Below are positions 10,835-21,521 of a DNA stretch of 64,000 nucleotides, one piece after another. Position 1 is the stretch's first letter. Every line of letters starts with the position of its first letter. Source of the stretch: Odontocerum albicorne (Eukaryota; Arthropoda; Insecta; Trichoptera; Odontoceridae); NCBI GenBank assembly GCA_949825065.1, contig OX463855.1, positions 35,516,281 through 35,580,280 on the forward strand, given 5' to 3'. The position numbers and the translations under genes were made by a program. Below the pieces are notes generated by a model. It had not been told where the DNA came from. It worked only from the letters and a program-made list of their open reading frames with translations, and did not search any database.

Positions 10835-11791
10835 CGAGGCGTATCCAGAAAGTAAGTGTACTGAGGCTCTCGACCGGATGGATTTTATTTTCGACATGTT
10901 GGCTACACTTCCGTGTAGCCTGACCCTTCCCCTCCGAAACGAGACCGGTTCGAGGTCAGTACGTTGAGAAGTGTAGACGCAACAACACGTTTCGTGAAAA
11001 ATGTCAATCTAATCTCCCGCCAAGTGCGAAATAGTGGAGGCCGGGCAAGAGTTTTTGAGGCGCTGCAAACTCCATGGAGATGAATTTCTCCGCTCCATCG
11101 TTACTGGAGATGAAATTTGGGTTGCACACTACACGCCTGAAATCAAAAGGCAGTCTCAACAGTGGCGTCACACCTCTTCACCCTCCGCCAAAAAGTTCAA
11201 AACCACAATTTCAGCCAAGAAAATCATGGCATCCGTGTTTTGGGACTGTCAAGGCATAATTTTAATTGAATATATGCCTCAAGGGGAGACCATCAACTCT
11301 GCAAGATACTGTGAGATCCTAAAAAATTGCGGAGGGCGAATCAGAACAAGAGGAGAGGCATGCTGACAAAGGGAGTCTGCCTGCTGCACGACAATGCCAA
11401 ACCACACACGGCCAACGCCACGAAGGAACTGCTCGTATCGTTTAAATGGGATATCCTGAACCATCCCGCGTATTCCTCTGACCTAGCACCTTCAGATTAC
11501 TATCTCTTTACCTTCCTGAAGCTGCTCATGGGTGCAAAAAGGTTTTCAACCGACGAGGAGGTAAAGGAGGAGATGGAGAAGTGGACGGAGGGGTTGGCGG
11601 GAAACTACTTCGAGGAAGGCATCAAAAAGTTGATACCTCGCTTCACCACCTGCATTGAGAGGAATGGCGACTATGTCGAAAAATAGCTTACATATGTGCT
11701 CTACGGTAACCACGTAATTTTTTTGATTAAATAAAAAAAATTGTAACCTACAAAAATTCAGTAGGTACACTTACTTTCTGGACTTACCTAG
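10835..11791 (+). pseudogene. mariner element lacking the DNA-binding domain
   Basis: 957 bp, ends carry CCAGAAAGTAAGTGTAC, flanked by TA. After the 5' leader, the frame jumps to EAGQEFLRRCKLHGDEFLRS and runs through IVTGDEIWVAHYTPE, KKIMASVFWDCQG, LLHDNAKPHTANATKELL and SDLAPSDYYLFTFLK to YVEK, so all three catalytic aspartate blocks are present. The helix-turn-helix region is missing. A one-base loss in an A run near 11322 shifts the frame. Its sister copy at 49553-50508 has a different deletion. Confidence 0.9.
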
Positions 11792-11796
11792 TATTT

Positions 11797-12555
11797 AGAG
11801 TAACACATTTGGTAAGAAAACCGCAGAAAACTTACTTAAGAGAATGCGAAGTGTGAAGAAACCTTTATAGATCTTCCGATATGTGATAGTAACACATTCG
11901 GCTTTAGGTTTAGTATTATATGGTGTTCACATAACATCATAAGTTTTGACGAATCTTGCCAAAAAGGGTTGTCTTCAAGTGCTTCCTAAAGTTGCACACA
12001 TCACCCATATCTCTAAAACTTTCATAATCTATATCACTAGAGGCAGACCATTCCACGCAACAGGACCAGCCTTTGCCTCATCCGCATTCACACATCTCAC
12101 CATAGCTCTTCTGTGTGTCAAGCTTATTACATCTATTTTAGTCACAATGTATTGCTTTTGGTACCGCTGTGAGTGGATGGCCAAAAAATCATGAATTACG
12201 ATAACATCATAAATTTTAGTAAAACTCCCAAAAAGGGTTGTTTTTAAGTGTTTCCTAAAGCGGTACATACCACTCATATCTCCAATACTAAGAGGCAGAC
12301 CATTTCACGTCACGTGGCCAGTAACGGCTAAATCTCTATCATAATATCACATTCAGCTTTAGGGTTAGTATTATATGGTTGTGTGTAGTGTACATATATT
12401 ACCATACATTTTAGGCTTTCCAAAAAACGGCTGTTTTCAAAAAGCTCCGAAAGCTGTACACGCCATCCGGTATCTAACACTTAGAAGCAGACATTCCACA
12501 CCACAGGACACTAAGAAATTTGACGTTATCGTTTGGAAAAATATAAAACTTCTTA
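11797..12555 (-). repeat. right arm of the large inverted repeat (family B mosaic)
   Basis: Reverse complement of 9295-10043. On the minus strand 12029-12277 reads ADEAKAGPVAWNGLPLVI and, in the preceding segment, YRFRKHLKTTLFGSF, the clearest family B C-terminal motifs in the window. The arm begins six bases after the mariner ends. Confidence 0.85.
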
Positions 12556-12760
12556 TTTAATAATTTGATGTATCGGGTCTGGATTATTGTAATTCCATAT
12601 ATTCTGGTTTGCCTGATTGCAAATTATTCAGTCTGTTAAACTGATATATGGTAGTTATTGTAGAAATATTCTCATATTAGTCCCCTTCTAAAAAGTCAAT
12701 ATCTTTGTATTCAAATCCGTTAATGGGATCTTTATTGTATCTTTCGAATCTTTATCTGTG

Positions 12761-13260
12761 GGATGTTCATTCGTAGAGCAGAACTTTGAGGTCAATTTAA
12801 TCTTCATCGAATAAATGGTTTATTCCAAATCGATACAATATGGCGGGGTATTATGAACAGGGCATTTGTCATTTCTACTGCAATCGGATGTTCATTCGTA
12901 GAGCAGAACTTTGAGGGCAATTTTATCTTCATCGAATAAATTGTTTATTCCAAATCGATACAATATGGCGGGATATTATGAATAGGGCATTTGTCATTTC
13001 TACTGCAATCGGATGTTCATTCGTAGAGCAGAACTTTGAGGGCAATTTTATCTTCATCGAATAAATTGTTTATTCCAAATCGATACAATATGGCGGGATA
13101 TTATGAATAGGGCATTTGTCATTTCTACTGCAATCGGATGTTCATTCGTAAAGCAGAACTTTGAGGGCAATTTTATCTTCATCGAATAAATTGTTTATTC
13201 CAAATCGATACAGTATGGCGGGGTATTATGAACAGGGCATTTGTCATTTCTACTGCATTC
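12761..13260 (+). repeat. 125-bp tandem array, 4 copies
   Basis: Units start at 12761, 12886, 13011 and 13136, each opening GGATGTTCATTCGTAGAGCA. Units 2 and 3 look identical; units 1 and 4 differ at a few bases. It is bordered on both sides by family B sequence. No coding content is recognised. Confidence 0.95.
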
Positions 13261-13590
13261 TTTTTTGAGAGGTCTTATCATAATTTATGATTTTATATAA
13301 ATACTACACTGCTCCTAAAGCCGAATATGTTAGTATTGTACATTGGAAGGTCTACAAAATTATTATTGTAATTCGTTTTCCTTTGGTTTTTTGCGGTTTT
13401 CTTACCAAATATGTTTTTCTTAGCTGAATTACATAATATATTAGCCGCAGCAACCACTTTCCTACATATATTTACGCTCAACTTAAATATATGCATTTTG
13501 TTTAATGTGCCAATTTAATGTTCAAATTCCTAATTAAAATGCTTTTGAGAAGAGTGTCTCTAAATTGCGCTATATAAATTTTCCTTTTAT
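13261..13590 (+). mobile_element. LINE family B 3' UTR
   Basis: Holds the family marks CTCCTAAAGCCGAATATGTT, GGTTTTCTTACCAAATATG and CTCTAAATTGCGCTATATAA, then an ATT-rich tail. No coding part remains. Confidence 0.75.
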
Positions 13591-13599
13591 TATTTTTAT

Positions 13600-14015
13600 T
13601 ATTATTAAAATATTTTAGTGCCTTAACGACACAAAAATAAGATACGTTTTATTTTTGTATTATTATTTACACTGTCAAAAGTTGCAAGTGCTTTTTGAAA
13701 ACTTCAGGGCATATTTAATGTCGACGACAGCACTAATCCTGACATCACCCCTGGCTTGGCAGAGCAATCCTTTAGATATGAAAGGTCGTTTCACTACCAC
13801 CATCATGGCTGATAAGCCCTTAACGACACGGTCTGATTACATGCTAACATTAAATGGACTGTCGAATGATATTATTGTTCATGTAAATAGACAAGTTTAA
13901 GGAATTATGTACCCCCTTTTCAATCTTGTATGGTCCACGTCTAAAGTCATAGTTTCTTAACTTATGGGTCGAGACCCGAAATTGGATCTATTGGCATTTT
14001 GAATGGGTCGCGAAT
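13600..14015. other. spacer with a hAT-like scrap
   Basis: An 81-codon frame at 13655-13900 has no recognisable motif. Near 13950 the text TTTCTTAACTTATGGGTCG resembles the inside edge of hAT ends, without a matching partner. Confidence 0.3.
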
Positions 14016-14029
14016 TGTAATATTTACAA

Positions 14030-14185
14030 TAATATCGATATTGTAATTTGTTAAGTCTAACGCTGTTTATTCCACTTTATATAACGGTATAACCCTATCA
14101 AGGTTCAAGGTCATCAAGATTTTCGCCTCATCATCAAGGGAACACAAACAATACTGAATTATGTTCAGTTCGACCAGGATTCTTC
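14030..14185 (-). mobile_element. Penelope-like 3' tail, single reverse copy
   Basis: The reverse complement of the PLE tail seen at 58420-58555: AACGGTATAACCCTATCAAG, then CACCTCATCATCA-like sequence, then ATACTGAATTATGTTC. Confidence 0.7.
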
Positions 14186-14280
14186 GAATTCGACCCGAAT
14201 ACCGGGCACAAGGGGAATGGTCTTTGTTGTACGAAAATGAACCGGTGTAATAAAACAAATATACCTATAAACTTCAAATG

Positions 14281-14470
14281 TAAGTGTGAGGATTGCCTAG
14301 AAAAGAATGCTTGTATAAAGTAAATGATATTTTGAAAGAAGGAAACGTGAATTGTCAGAGATATCGTAGTAATTTGAGGCGAAGTACGTGTGACTAGATA
14401 AGAAAGTCTGGTACTCATCTCTCTGCCTATCCCGACAAGGAAATGGCGTGATGGTATGTATATTTGCAAT
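14281..14470 (+). mobile_element. LINE family A 3' end
   Basis: Degenerate C-terminus and the family 3' tail AGAAAGTCTGGTACTCATCT ... CCTATCCCGACAAGGAAATG followed by ATGTATAT-type repeats. A reverse fragment of the same tail lies at 14575-14660. Confidence 0.65.
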
Positions 14471-14959
14471 GTTATTTTCACTAGACTACCTTTTTACTAA
14501 TTATTTTATTCCTGTCACTGCGTATCGTTCCGGCTGTTATTTCAGGTGATAACCTTCATCAAATGTTATATACATACATGCAAACCACCACGCCATTACC
14601 CTGTCGGAGTAAACAGAGAGGACAGAGCGCCAGACTTTCCCATTTCGACAAACATCCTTAGCCTATTATATTTGAAAATAACGATGTGACCTTTCACCCG
14701 GCAATTGGCACGAATCTGCGTAACTATTGTCTGGTTTGTTGGAAGCGATTGCCGTGTGACAATAAACTTCTTATTGCAATAAAGAGTCTGAATAAATAAA
14801 TACGGGTTTGATTTTCATTCAAATTCAATTTCTATTTTATACAAATAAAACGTTCTTGAAAAGAATTTGTTCCTTAAATGGGGCAATGTAAATAATTTAT
14901 TTTTGTTGTTAACTTCAAATATCTAAAAATGTGTTCTCACCAACTTGTCGTAGTAGCCT

Positions 14960-14977
14960 CCCCCCCCCCCCCCCCCC
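14960..14977 (+). repeat. poly-C run of 18
   Basis: Eighteen consecutive C followed by AATTTTTTT. Unusual in AT-rich sequence; length may also reflect assembly or sequencing uncertainty. Confidence 0.9.
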
Positions 14978-15145
14978 AATTTTTTTATAATGAAAATAGG
15001 GTCTTAAATGCATAGTATCTTCACGGTTTTCCATACGATTAATTTCAACAGTGCACATGGAAAAAGTAACAAGTAACTCCATTCCGTTGTGACTGGGTGG
15101 CGGCATGTTCCCTAGCCCCAGTCCCGCCTTTCTCTTATCTCCCAG

Positions 15146-15228
15146 GCGGCACGCCCATTGCCGTGCCACCCCCGCACGGCCCTGGAGCCGGCCAGTTTTT
15201 CAGCCCGCCGGATCGATTTGACTGGCGC
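15146..15228 (+). CDS. possible host exon, GC- and proline-rich
   Basis: A pyrimidine tract TTTCTCTTATCTCCCAG ends at 15145 and the following block is GC-rich, unlike its surroundings. In the frame open from 15097 to 15363 it reads GGTPIAVPPPHGPGAGQFF and then SPPDRFDWR, before a possible donor GTACCG at 15229, which is a weak match. The FDWR end loosely resembles the YHWQ segment that precedes the motor domain in class I myosins, so it could be an upstream exon of the 54.4-kb myosin gene. Against this, it would end in phase 0 while that exon needs a preceding phase-1 end. No family recognised; other frames are partly open. Confidence 0.35.
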
Positions 15229-15664
15229 GTACCGGGAGCTCTCCACAATTCGTTCCTTAGTTTGAGAACTTCACATTGGACTAACGCCCGTTTCGGTGAA
15301 ATACGAGTATGTTTTCGAAACGGTGACAATATGGGTTCGCGCCGGTTCTGGCGTACCGGTTGATAAAGTCAACAAACTCACACCGCCGAACCGGTTGATA
15401 AATTTTAGAAAATATGTATATATATATTTCCTCGAATATTGATATTTTCGACATTTCAGAAAATGTTTTAAGCAAGAATTTTGAGCTTTATTAGTAATGG
15501 GAGTTATAAAAGATTATATATTTAACGACACGAAGAAACTTATAAAATATTATATATTTAACGACACCTATAAGCAAACCTATAAATGGAGCAAAGTCCT
15601 ATTTATAAAAAAATATATCATATGAAATAACCAAAAATATTCCAAGTCACATAAAGCCAGCTTT

Positions 15665-16195
15665 TTACACTAATTTTAATCTCCGGAAACTCTTATTTAA
15701 TGGGAAAGGCAAAAATGGAATACTTAGCAACAGTGGTGTGTATAAACTTTTATGTGCTGACTGTGATAATTTCTATATATGAAAGACAGGAAGATCTTTT
15801 GAAAAGAGATTTCGTGAACAAAAATCCGCCTTAACAAATCCTCTAATTTATTCTGAAATGGCTAATCATTGTCACCTTGAAAACCATACTTTTTCTATCG
15901 ATGATGCCAAATTCTAACATATCAGTAGTAACGGAAATAAATTAGACAGATTAGAGGCCCTAGAAATTTCTAGCATCTGTTGAACAGTTATTTCCCAAAA
16001 ATCTCTCCGCTCTTGGCCCAAATTGTCCCATGCCTCCCTCACCCCTCAGCCTCCAACCGTTGAAGCATGTATATCGGTACCAGTTCGAACAGCATTTAGT
16101 CTTGTTTACGCTCCCCCGAAGATGAGGTGAAAGCCTTGAAACCGGTAGGGTTATACCGTCACATAAAAGTGGAATAAACAGTGTTTGATAAAAAT
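15665..16195 (+). pseudogene. Penelope-like element, GIY-YIG endonuclease end
   Basis: The plus strand at about 15740-15910 reads SGVYKLLCADCDNFYI, a stop, KTGRSFEKRFREQKSAL, then NPLIYSEMANHCHLENHTF. This matches the GIY-YIG endonuclease at the C-terminus of Penelope-like elements (GVYKL...YIG.TGR.F..R..EH pattern), with the glycine after YI replaced by a stop. The PLE 3' tail follows: GATGAGGTGAAAGCC, ACCGGTAGGGTTATACCGTC, GGAATAAACAGTGTTTGATA. The reverse transcriptase is absent. Confidence 0.8.
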
Positions 16196-16249
16196 AAATT
16201 ATAATGGGAGTTAGTTGATTTGGCTTAACAATAATTTCTTATTTGTTCT

Positions 16250-16345
16250 CTTTTATTCCTTATCAATGTTTTCTTTTCAAGCTTTTATTCCTTATTAATG
16301 TTTTCTTTTCAAGCTTTTATTCCTTATTAATGTTTTCTTTTCAAA
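16250..16345 (+). repeat. 32-bp tandem repeat, 3 copies
   Basis: Unit CTTTTATTCCTTATTAATGT plus 12 more bases, starting at 16250, 16282 and 16314. Confidence 0.9.
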
Positions 16346-16489
16346 CTTTGCATGTAATTTGTTTTAACCTGTATATGTTAACTTAATACAATAAATAAAT
16401 ACATAATTATGACTTAAAATGGGTTGTTTATTCATAATCTAAACGAGTAGTATAGAAGGTACATAATCATTTTAAAAGATCTAGAAAAA

Positions 16490-16760
16490 CGTGACACGAC
16501 CAAATCATTACAATTCTTCAAAAGTTAAGAAAAAAAAAGCCTATGTGTGTATTAGAAATACGTCGGACAACCAAATGAATAAAAAAATTGAAAGAGAGAA
16601 GAGTGAAAAACCTTTATTATATGAGATTATACATGACAGAGAAAAGTCAGAGAAATCGGACGAACTGCATGGGTGTAGAAAAGGTGAAAGATGTGTGTGG
16701 CGTTAGGAAAGTCTGTTATTTTGCCTATCCCGATAGGGAGACGTCGTGATGTACTTATAC
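16490..16760 (+). mobile_element. LINE family A C-terminal and 3' fragment
   Basis: Degenerate family A sequence ending GAAAGTCTGTTATTTTGCCT ... GACGTCGTGATG. Its C-terminal part shows EKSEKSDELHGCRKGERC-like decay of the family SEKSWRSCMRRCMDVE block. Confidence 0.55.
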
Positions 16761-16861
16761 GTGATGAGGTATATGGACATGGCAATATCAAAAGTTGTGT
16801 GCCAGGATAAAATAAAGTGGATATCTGTTATCTATTCTTACCCCAATACGCGCATAGCATG

Positions 16862-17105
16862 ATGAAAAATAAATAAATATAGTTTTATTGATAGTAACAT
16901 ACTATGTACATATTTAAACATATTCTGAATTGCATACGTGTATATATCTCGAGGTAATGGCGCAGAAAATACATTTAAGACAGAAGCTATCAAAAGGTCT
17001 GGGCTTATCTCATAACATCCCTTCGTTCGAGATACACCCCTAATAATAGAGGGTGATCCCGGCCGCGAGGACATCATATGTTTTTTAGTCCACACCGATG
17101 TACAT
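16862..17105 (-). mobile_element. LINE family D 3' end
   Basis: Reads AATAAATATAGTTTTATTGA at the left and GAAGCTATCAAAAGGTCTGG, ATACACCCC, ACATCATATGTTTTTTAGTC further right, matching 36272-36510. The A/T tail lies at the left, so the element is on the minus strand. Confidence 0.65.
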
Positions 17106-17125
17106 CTACTAACAATATTTAATCA

Positions 17126-17692
17126 TTTTTATACCATACACTAGTTTGCTTTCAAGAGTGAGGGATGAAAAGTATCTGAAATTGCTTGTTGTTCTCGTCC
17201 TCCTAATGGTGGGTACCTCGGCTGGGAATGTGTTGCGAGGCAAGCCCAGACCTTTTGATGGATTCTCTCTTGAATGTGTTTTTTTCCTTTGCCTCAGAAT
17301 GAAAGTGTGATTGTGGGATATAATATATGATATATTGTATTTTGCATGCTATTTGTTTTGTCGGCGACAAAATAAGTAGATTAAAAAAATGGAAAATTAA
17401 TAAATTACAATAAATAAGCAATTAATCTATTCAGTTAGTAAAATAATAAATAGGCCCCCGACAAAACAAATAGAATGCAAAATAAAATATATCATATATC
17501 CCGCAATCACACTTTCATTCTGAGGTAAAGGAAAAAAAACACATACAAGAGAGAAACCATCAAAAGGTCTGGGCTTGCCTCACAACACCTTCCCAGCCGA
17601 GGTACCCACCATTAGGAGGACGAGAACAGCAAGCAATTTCAGACACTTTTCATCCCTCACTCTTGAAAACAAACTAGTGTATGTTATAAAAA
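17126..17692. repeat. large hairpin: inverted repeat with ~240-bp arms
   Basis: Arms 17126-17366 and 17457-17692 are reverse complements with few mismatches and a loop of about 90 bp. Each arm contains the family D-like segment with ATCAAAAGGTCTGGGCTTGC and GAGGTACCCACCATTAGGAG. The arms seem more similar to each other than either is to the other family D copies. Confidence 0.9.
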
Positions 17693-18285
17693 AGATAATA
17701 AATAAGAAGTTATTTATGATGATGATGAATATATTGAAAAAATGTAATGTTTTGATTTGAATTTTTCCACTCCAATGAAATCTAACGAGGCTATCAAAAC
17801 CCTCATACAAAGTATTGAAATATCTAATAGCTCATTCCAAATATGTGGACCGAACGTTTTTCTTATTTGTGGAACTATTATTAAAAAAATCAAAAGCTCG
17901 CGTGCGTTTCAGCTTAATAATATAACAAGGGAATTTATTTTCCGTCAAAAATATTTATTTTATACTAAAATTTAATATGCTTATACTCGTAGGCATGCAT
18001 AACATTTTATGAAAGGAATAATCGCTTTAGTTCATAAGGTTTTTTTAATATTGCACTTCTAGACGTGTCTTGTCCTGTTGGACGTCGACATCTTTTTGTG
18101 GCAGATTTTTGCTAAATATACTCGTAGTAAATTGGCAAAATAAATTTATTAGGCGTGAAAAATATTCAACATGCTTCAATCGGAGATGAGACATACAAAA
18201 ATAATTCAAAACAGCACTTAAAAATGGATATATACATAAAGTTGGGAATGATTATTGTGCATCTTTGGTCAGCTCACCATAGTGT
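17693..18285. other. AT-rich spacer
   Basis: A 72-codon frame at 17757-17975 has no recognisable motif. Nothing else is seen. Confidence 0.4.
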
Positions 18286-18289
18286 TCAA

Positions 18290-18450
18290 GACATGGATGG
18301 CGTGTGTAGTTTTAGGAATCATTTGAAGATAACCCTTTTTGGGAGGTTTTTTATGATTTTCTTACCAAATATGTTTTTCTAAACACACTACCTTCCTATC
18401 TTGACACTCAAGTTACATTTTTTCTTATTCTTTCTGTTACATTTATTTGA
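18290..18450 (+). mobile_element. LINE family B fragment
   Basis: SFRNHLKITLFGRFF in the frame at 18155-18382 corresponds to the family B FRKHLKTTLFG block; then TTTCTTACCAAATATGTTTT of the 3' UTR. Confidence 0.65.
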
Positions 18451-18451
18451 A

Positions 18452-18815
18452 ATGTGGTGTTGGCGCAGAATGCTCCGGATACCATGGACACCCATGAGAA
18501 TAAATGTGTACACTTGAACCGAGCTCAGAATAAAGGATCGCCTCTCGTCATTGTGTATGCGACGTGTCCAGCAGTATTTCGTCCATATCATGAGATGAGA
18601 GCCGAATAGCTTGGAGAAACTTGTGGTCGAAGGAACGCGATCTCGAGGAAGACCCCCAACCAGATGGAGTGTCCTGATCAGGACTGCGACGAGATCTTTA
18701 ATATCGGATGCTCTCCAAACGACTCGGGACAGATTCATATAGAAGGAGACCATTAAAAGGGCCATCGACGGCTGTCGCCATCCTGAGGGATATGAGGGAC
18801 AGGACGACGGAGATA
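18452..18815 (+). pseudogene. LINE reverse-transcriptase C-terminus, decayed
   Basis: Frames on the plus strand piece together as WRRMLRIPWTPMRINV, then after shifts SLEKLVVEGTRSRGRPPTRW, and RAIDGCRHPEGYEGQDDG. This is the C-terminal tail of endonuclease/reverse-transcriptase LINE proteins (RRMLRIxWT ... GRRxxGRxPTRW ... CRHPE). Several frameshifts. Its 147-codon minus-strand frame is a shadow. Confidence 0.7.
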
Positions 18816-18901
18816 TTATTACTATTTTCACATATCAGTATCACTAAGAAACTGCCTAGTTTATATAAGAAAGGAAAAAGTAAACTTTATATTCGTTGAT
18901 T

Positions 18902-18968
18902 TTATTTGGAAGCTAATGTATATTATTTGGAAGCTAATATGTATTATTTGGAAGCTAATATGTATTGT
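18902..18968 (+). repeat. 21-bp tandem repeat, 3 copies
   Basis: TTGGAAGCTAATRTRTATTA repeated with starts at about 18906, 18927 and 18948. Confidence 0.85.
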
Positions 18969-19079
18969 TTATCTGGTCAAAAAAGTATACTCATTACATA
19001 TTTCTCTTTGTTCTTAAATGTTTTTTTTTTGGTACACAATCCACGAAAACTTTTGTCATATTTTTAATCTGCCAATAAA

Positions 19080-19520
19080 ATTATATACTCCAACTGGACA
19101 GTATCAAAATCTTCTAATATCATAGTCCATAATAGTATTATGGAACCTACTTTGATGCATGGGAGTGAAACGAAGAGGTGGACAGATGGAAAGGTGGAAA
19201 GGTTGAGGTGGAAAGATGAGCCGAATAAATACGTACATTGAGAAGAATACACGGAGGGATAATGTATGACAGAATACGGAATGAACTGATGTGTTGAGTA
19301 AGATGAAGGAGAGTACGCTGATATGGTTTGAACATGTGGAACGAACGAATAAAGAAATAATAACTAAACGGATATAACAAAGCAAATGCGAGCGGAAGGC
19401 GTGTGAGAGGAAGACCAAGTAAAGTATGGATGTAGAAGATGCCAAGGATGTGTGTGTGTCGAGATATGATAGTCTGGCGCTCTGTCCTATTTGCCTACCC
19501 TGACAGGGAAATGTCGTGAT
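19080..19520 (+). mobile_element. LINE family A C-terminal and 3' end
   Basis: Contains GGTTTGAACATGTGGAACGA and AGGCGTGTGAGAGGAAGACC (RRVRGRPSKVW-like) and the tail GTCTGGCGCTCTGTCC ... CCTACCCTGACAGGGAAATG. Frameshifted. Confidence 0.7.
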
Positions 19521-19875
19521 GATAATTACGTATGTACAATATAATAATTATTAGAAAAGGAAAAAATCCTGTTTTCGCAGATGAAGAGGACATTGAAAAG
19601 ACAATGTTTTATGACCATAAAGGAGACAAAAGAAAAATCGCTAAGTGAGCTATCACAATTAGTGCGTTCCACAAATGTTTTGCGGATTGTAAAAAAAACG
19701 TTGGCAAACGTGTATTTTATCTTATGGAGACTAATTCGAAGGGGATAATATTAATATTAATGATTACACAAATATTTTTTTATGAAAATGAACATTCTCG
19801 TATATTTTTTTATCAAACCTCGTACACCTCTAAATTAGTCACTTATCCCATTATTCTCAACGGCTCCGTCATCTG

Positions 19876-19956
19876 TCTCGGTCCCCTAGAATAGTTTACA
19901 GACTATCATAATAACTTCCAGAGCGTTACTATAATGGATATAAATCTAGCGTATGG
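19876..19956 (+). repeat. 81-bp inverted repeat, left copy
   Basis: CTAGAATAGTTTACAGACTA and ATGGATATAAATCTAGCG occur here and, reversed, at 21417-21497, with about five or six mismatches. Confidence 0.9.
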
Positions 19957-20380
19957 CCCATAGCGGGACTAGATATAATTAGAAAAGTGCCAAGCGGACC
20001 ACCGACACTTTCTCCCCTCGTAGTCTGGTTCGACCCTCACGAACAGGAGTTTGATGCACGCGTTCCTTCCTTTCTACTCATCGGCATGACGGCGTGGCGC
20101 ATTGATTTATGCGCTTAAAGTTTGCAGTTGTGGTCATACATATAGCTGGCTGGGGTTTCTCTGGAATCGTCTTTTCTGAGGGGAACAGAGAGACTTCTAG
20201 TCGCCTGTAATAGTTGAATATTGTCAAAAAATTTCCAATGAATCAGCACTTTGTTTGAATATAGTCTATAATTTTGGAAAACGTTACGTCAAATGTCTCG
20301 CCTTGAAAAGAAAGTGATGGTAAAATAAAATTTCTGGAAACAGCCAGGTCAAGAAATATCATTTGGATGTCGCCGTTTTG
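19957..20380. other. spacer, nothing recognised
   Basis: Moderately GC-rich in 20030-20110 but without an open frame or recognised motif. Confidence 0.4.
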
Positions 20381-20424
20381 TATTAGAAATATGGGTGACG
20401 TGTGCGGCTTAAGAAAAAGTTGGT

Positions 20425-21100
20425 TTAAAAATTAACATATCAAAAAACAAATATATGATGAACATTTTTGCTACCTCTAAACCAATAATTGTAGATGGAA
20501 AGCAGCTGGAACTTGTCCAGAAATATGTGTATTTGGGCCAACTTATTTCCTTTGAAGGTGGCATATCGGAGGAAATAACACGAAGGACAAAACTAGCATG
20601 GAACTCATTTGGACGTTTGAACAAGATCTTCAAAAGAGTTCTCCTATTATCTTTGAAGAGAAAGATCTACAACTAGTGTATTCTCCCAGTTCTTACGGAT
20701 GGTTGTGAGACATGGACGCTCACAGCAATGTACACGTAAATACTTCAGACCATACAACGGAGCATGGAGAGATGTATGTTGGGATATACTTAAGAGACCG
20801 TAAACGAAACTCCTGGATTTGCGACAAAACAAAGATAGAAGATGTAATAAAGGTGTGCAAAAAGGTGAAATGACACTGAGCAGGACACGTAGCCAGAATG
20901 TCAGATTCCCGATGGACATACGAAATTATCTAATGGTACCCAAGAGACATAAAGAGGCCCATAAAAGACCGAAGGTACGCTGGATAGATGAAATCAGAAA
21001 TCATGGCAGCATCATATGGTACCAACGAGCACAAAACCGAATTATTTGGAGTCGACTTAGGGAGATCTTCATCCAGGAGTGTATCGATCCTGGTTGACAA
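20425..21100 (+). pseudogene. RTE-type LINE C-terminus (BovB-like pattern)
   Basis: The frame at 20455-20676 reads KQLELVQKYVYLGQLISFEG and RRTKLAWNSFGRLNKIFK, then SLKRKIYN, a stop, CILPVLTDGCETWTLT. Later frames give SMERCMLG, KRPKVRWIDEIRNHG and NRIIWSRLREIFIQECID. The order YLGQLISFE, LAWxxxxxLxxIFK, CILPVLTYGCETWTLT and the WxxxxEAYxQQW-like end fits the RTE/BovB clade. Multiple stops. The copy interrupts a family B 3' end, whose pieces flank it. Confidence 0.8.
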
Positions 21101-21104
21101 TTAT

Positions 21105-21200
21105 GATTATGATGATAGACTCTACACACATACAGATCACTCCACCTAAAGCCGAATGTATTACTATCACATTTTCGGAATATCTGCAAAGGAAAAAATA
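21105..21200 (+). mobile_element. LINE family B 3' UTR, right piece
   Basis: CTCCACCTAAAGCCGAATGT and ATCACATTTTCGGAATATCT continue the family B sequence seen before the RTE-type insertion (about 20390-20420). Confidence 0.6.
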
Positions 21201-21416
21201 CCGTTGGTATCTATATAAAAACAAAAGCATATCATACTTATTTACACTTCAGTCCTCTTAAACAGCTTTCTGGTACAATGAAACCATTATACAATATAAT
21301 ACAATGAGGCCAAATACAATACGCTCTTCAACATATACGGAAAAACCAATCCTTTCGAATGTTGAATGATAAAGTCTGCTTTTCACTTCAGAACTTTTAA
21401 ATATATTTCTGTTTGA

Positions 21417-21497
21417 CCATGCGCTAGATTTATATCCATTATAGTAATGCTGTGGACGTTATTATGATAGTCTGTAAACTATTCTAGGCGACCGAGA
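21417..21497 (-). repeat. 81-bp inverted repeat, right copy
   Basis: Reverse complement of 19876-19956. The 60-bp array begins about 25 bp to its right. Confidence 0.9.
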
Positions 21498-21521
21498 AAG
21501 ATTGGTACATAGAAATACGCC

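Noticed and set aside
18388..18831. 147-codon minus-strand open frame
   Set aside because: It is the shadow of a plus-strand LINE RT C-terminus (18452-18815).
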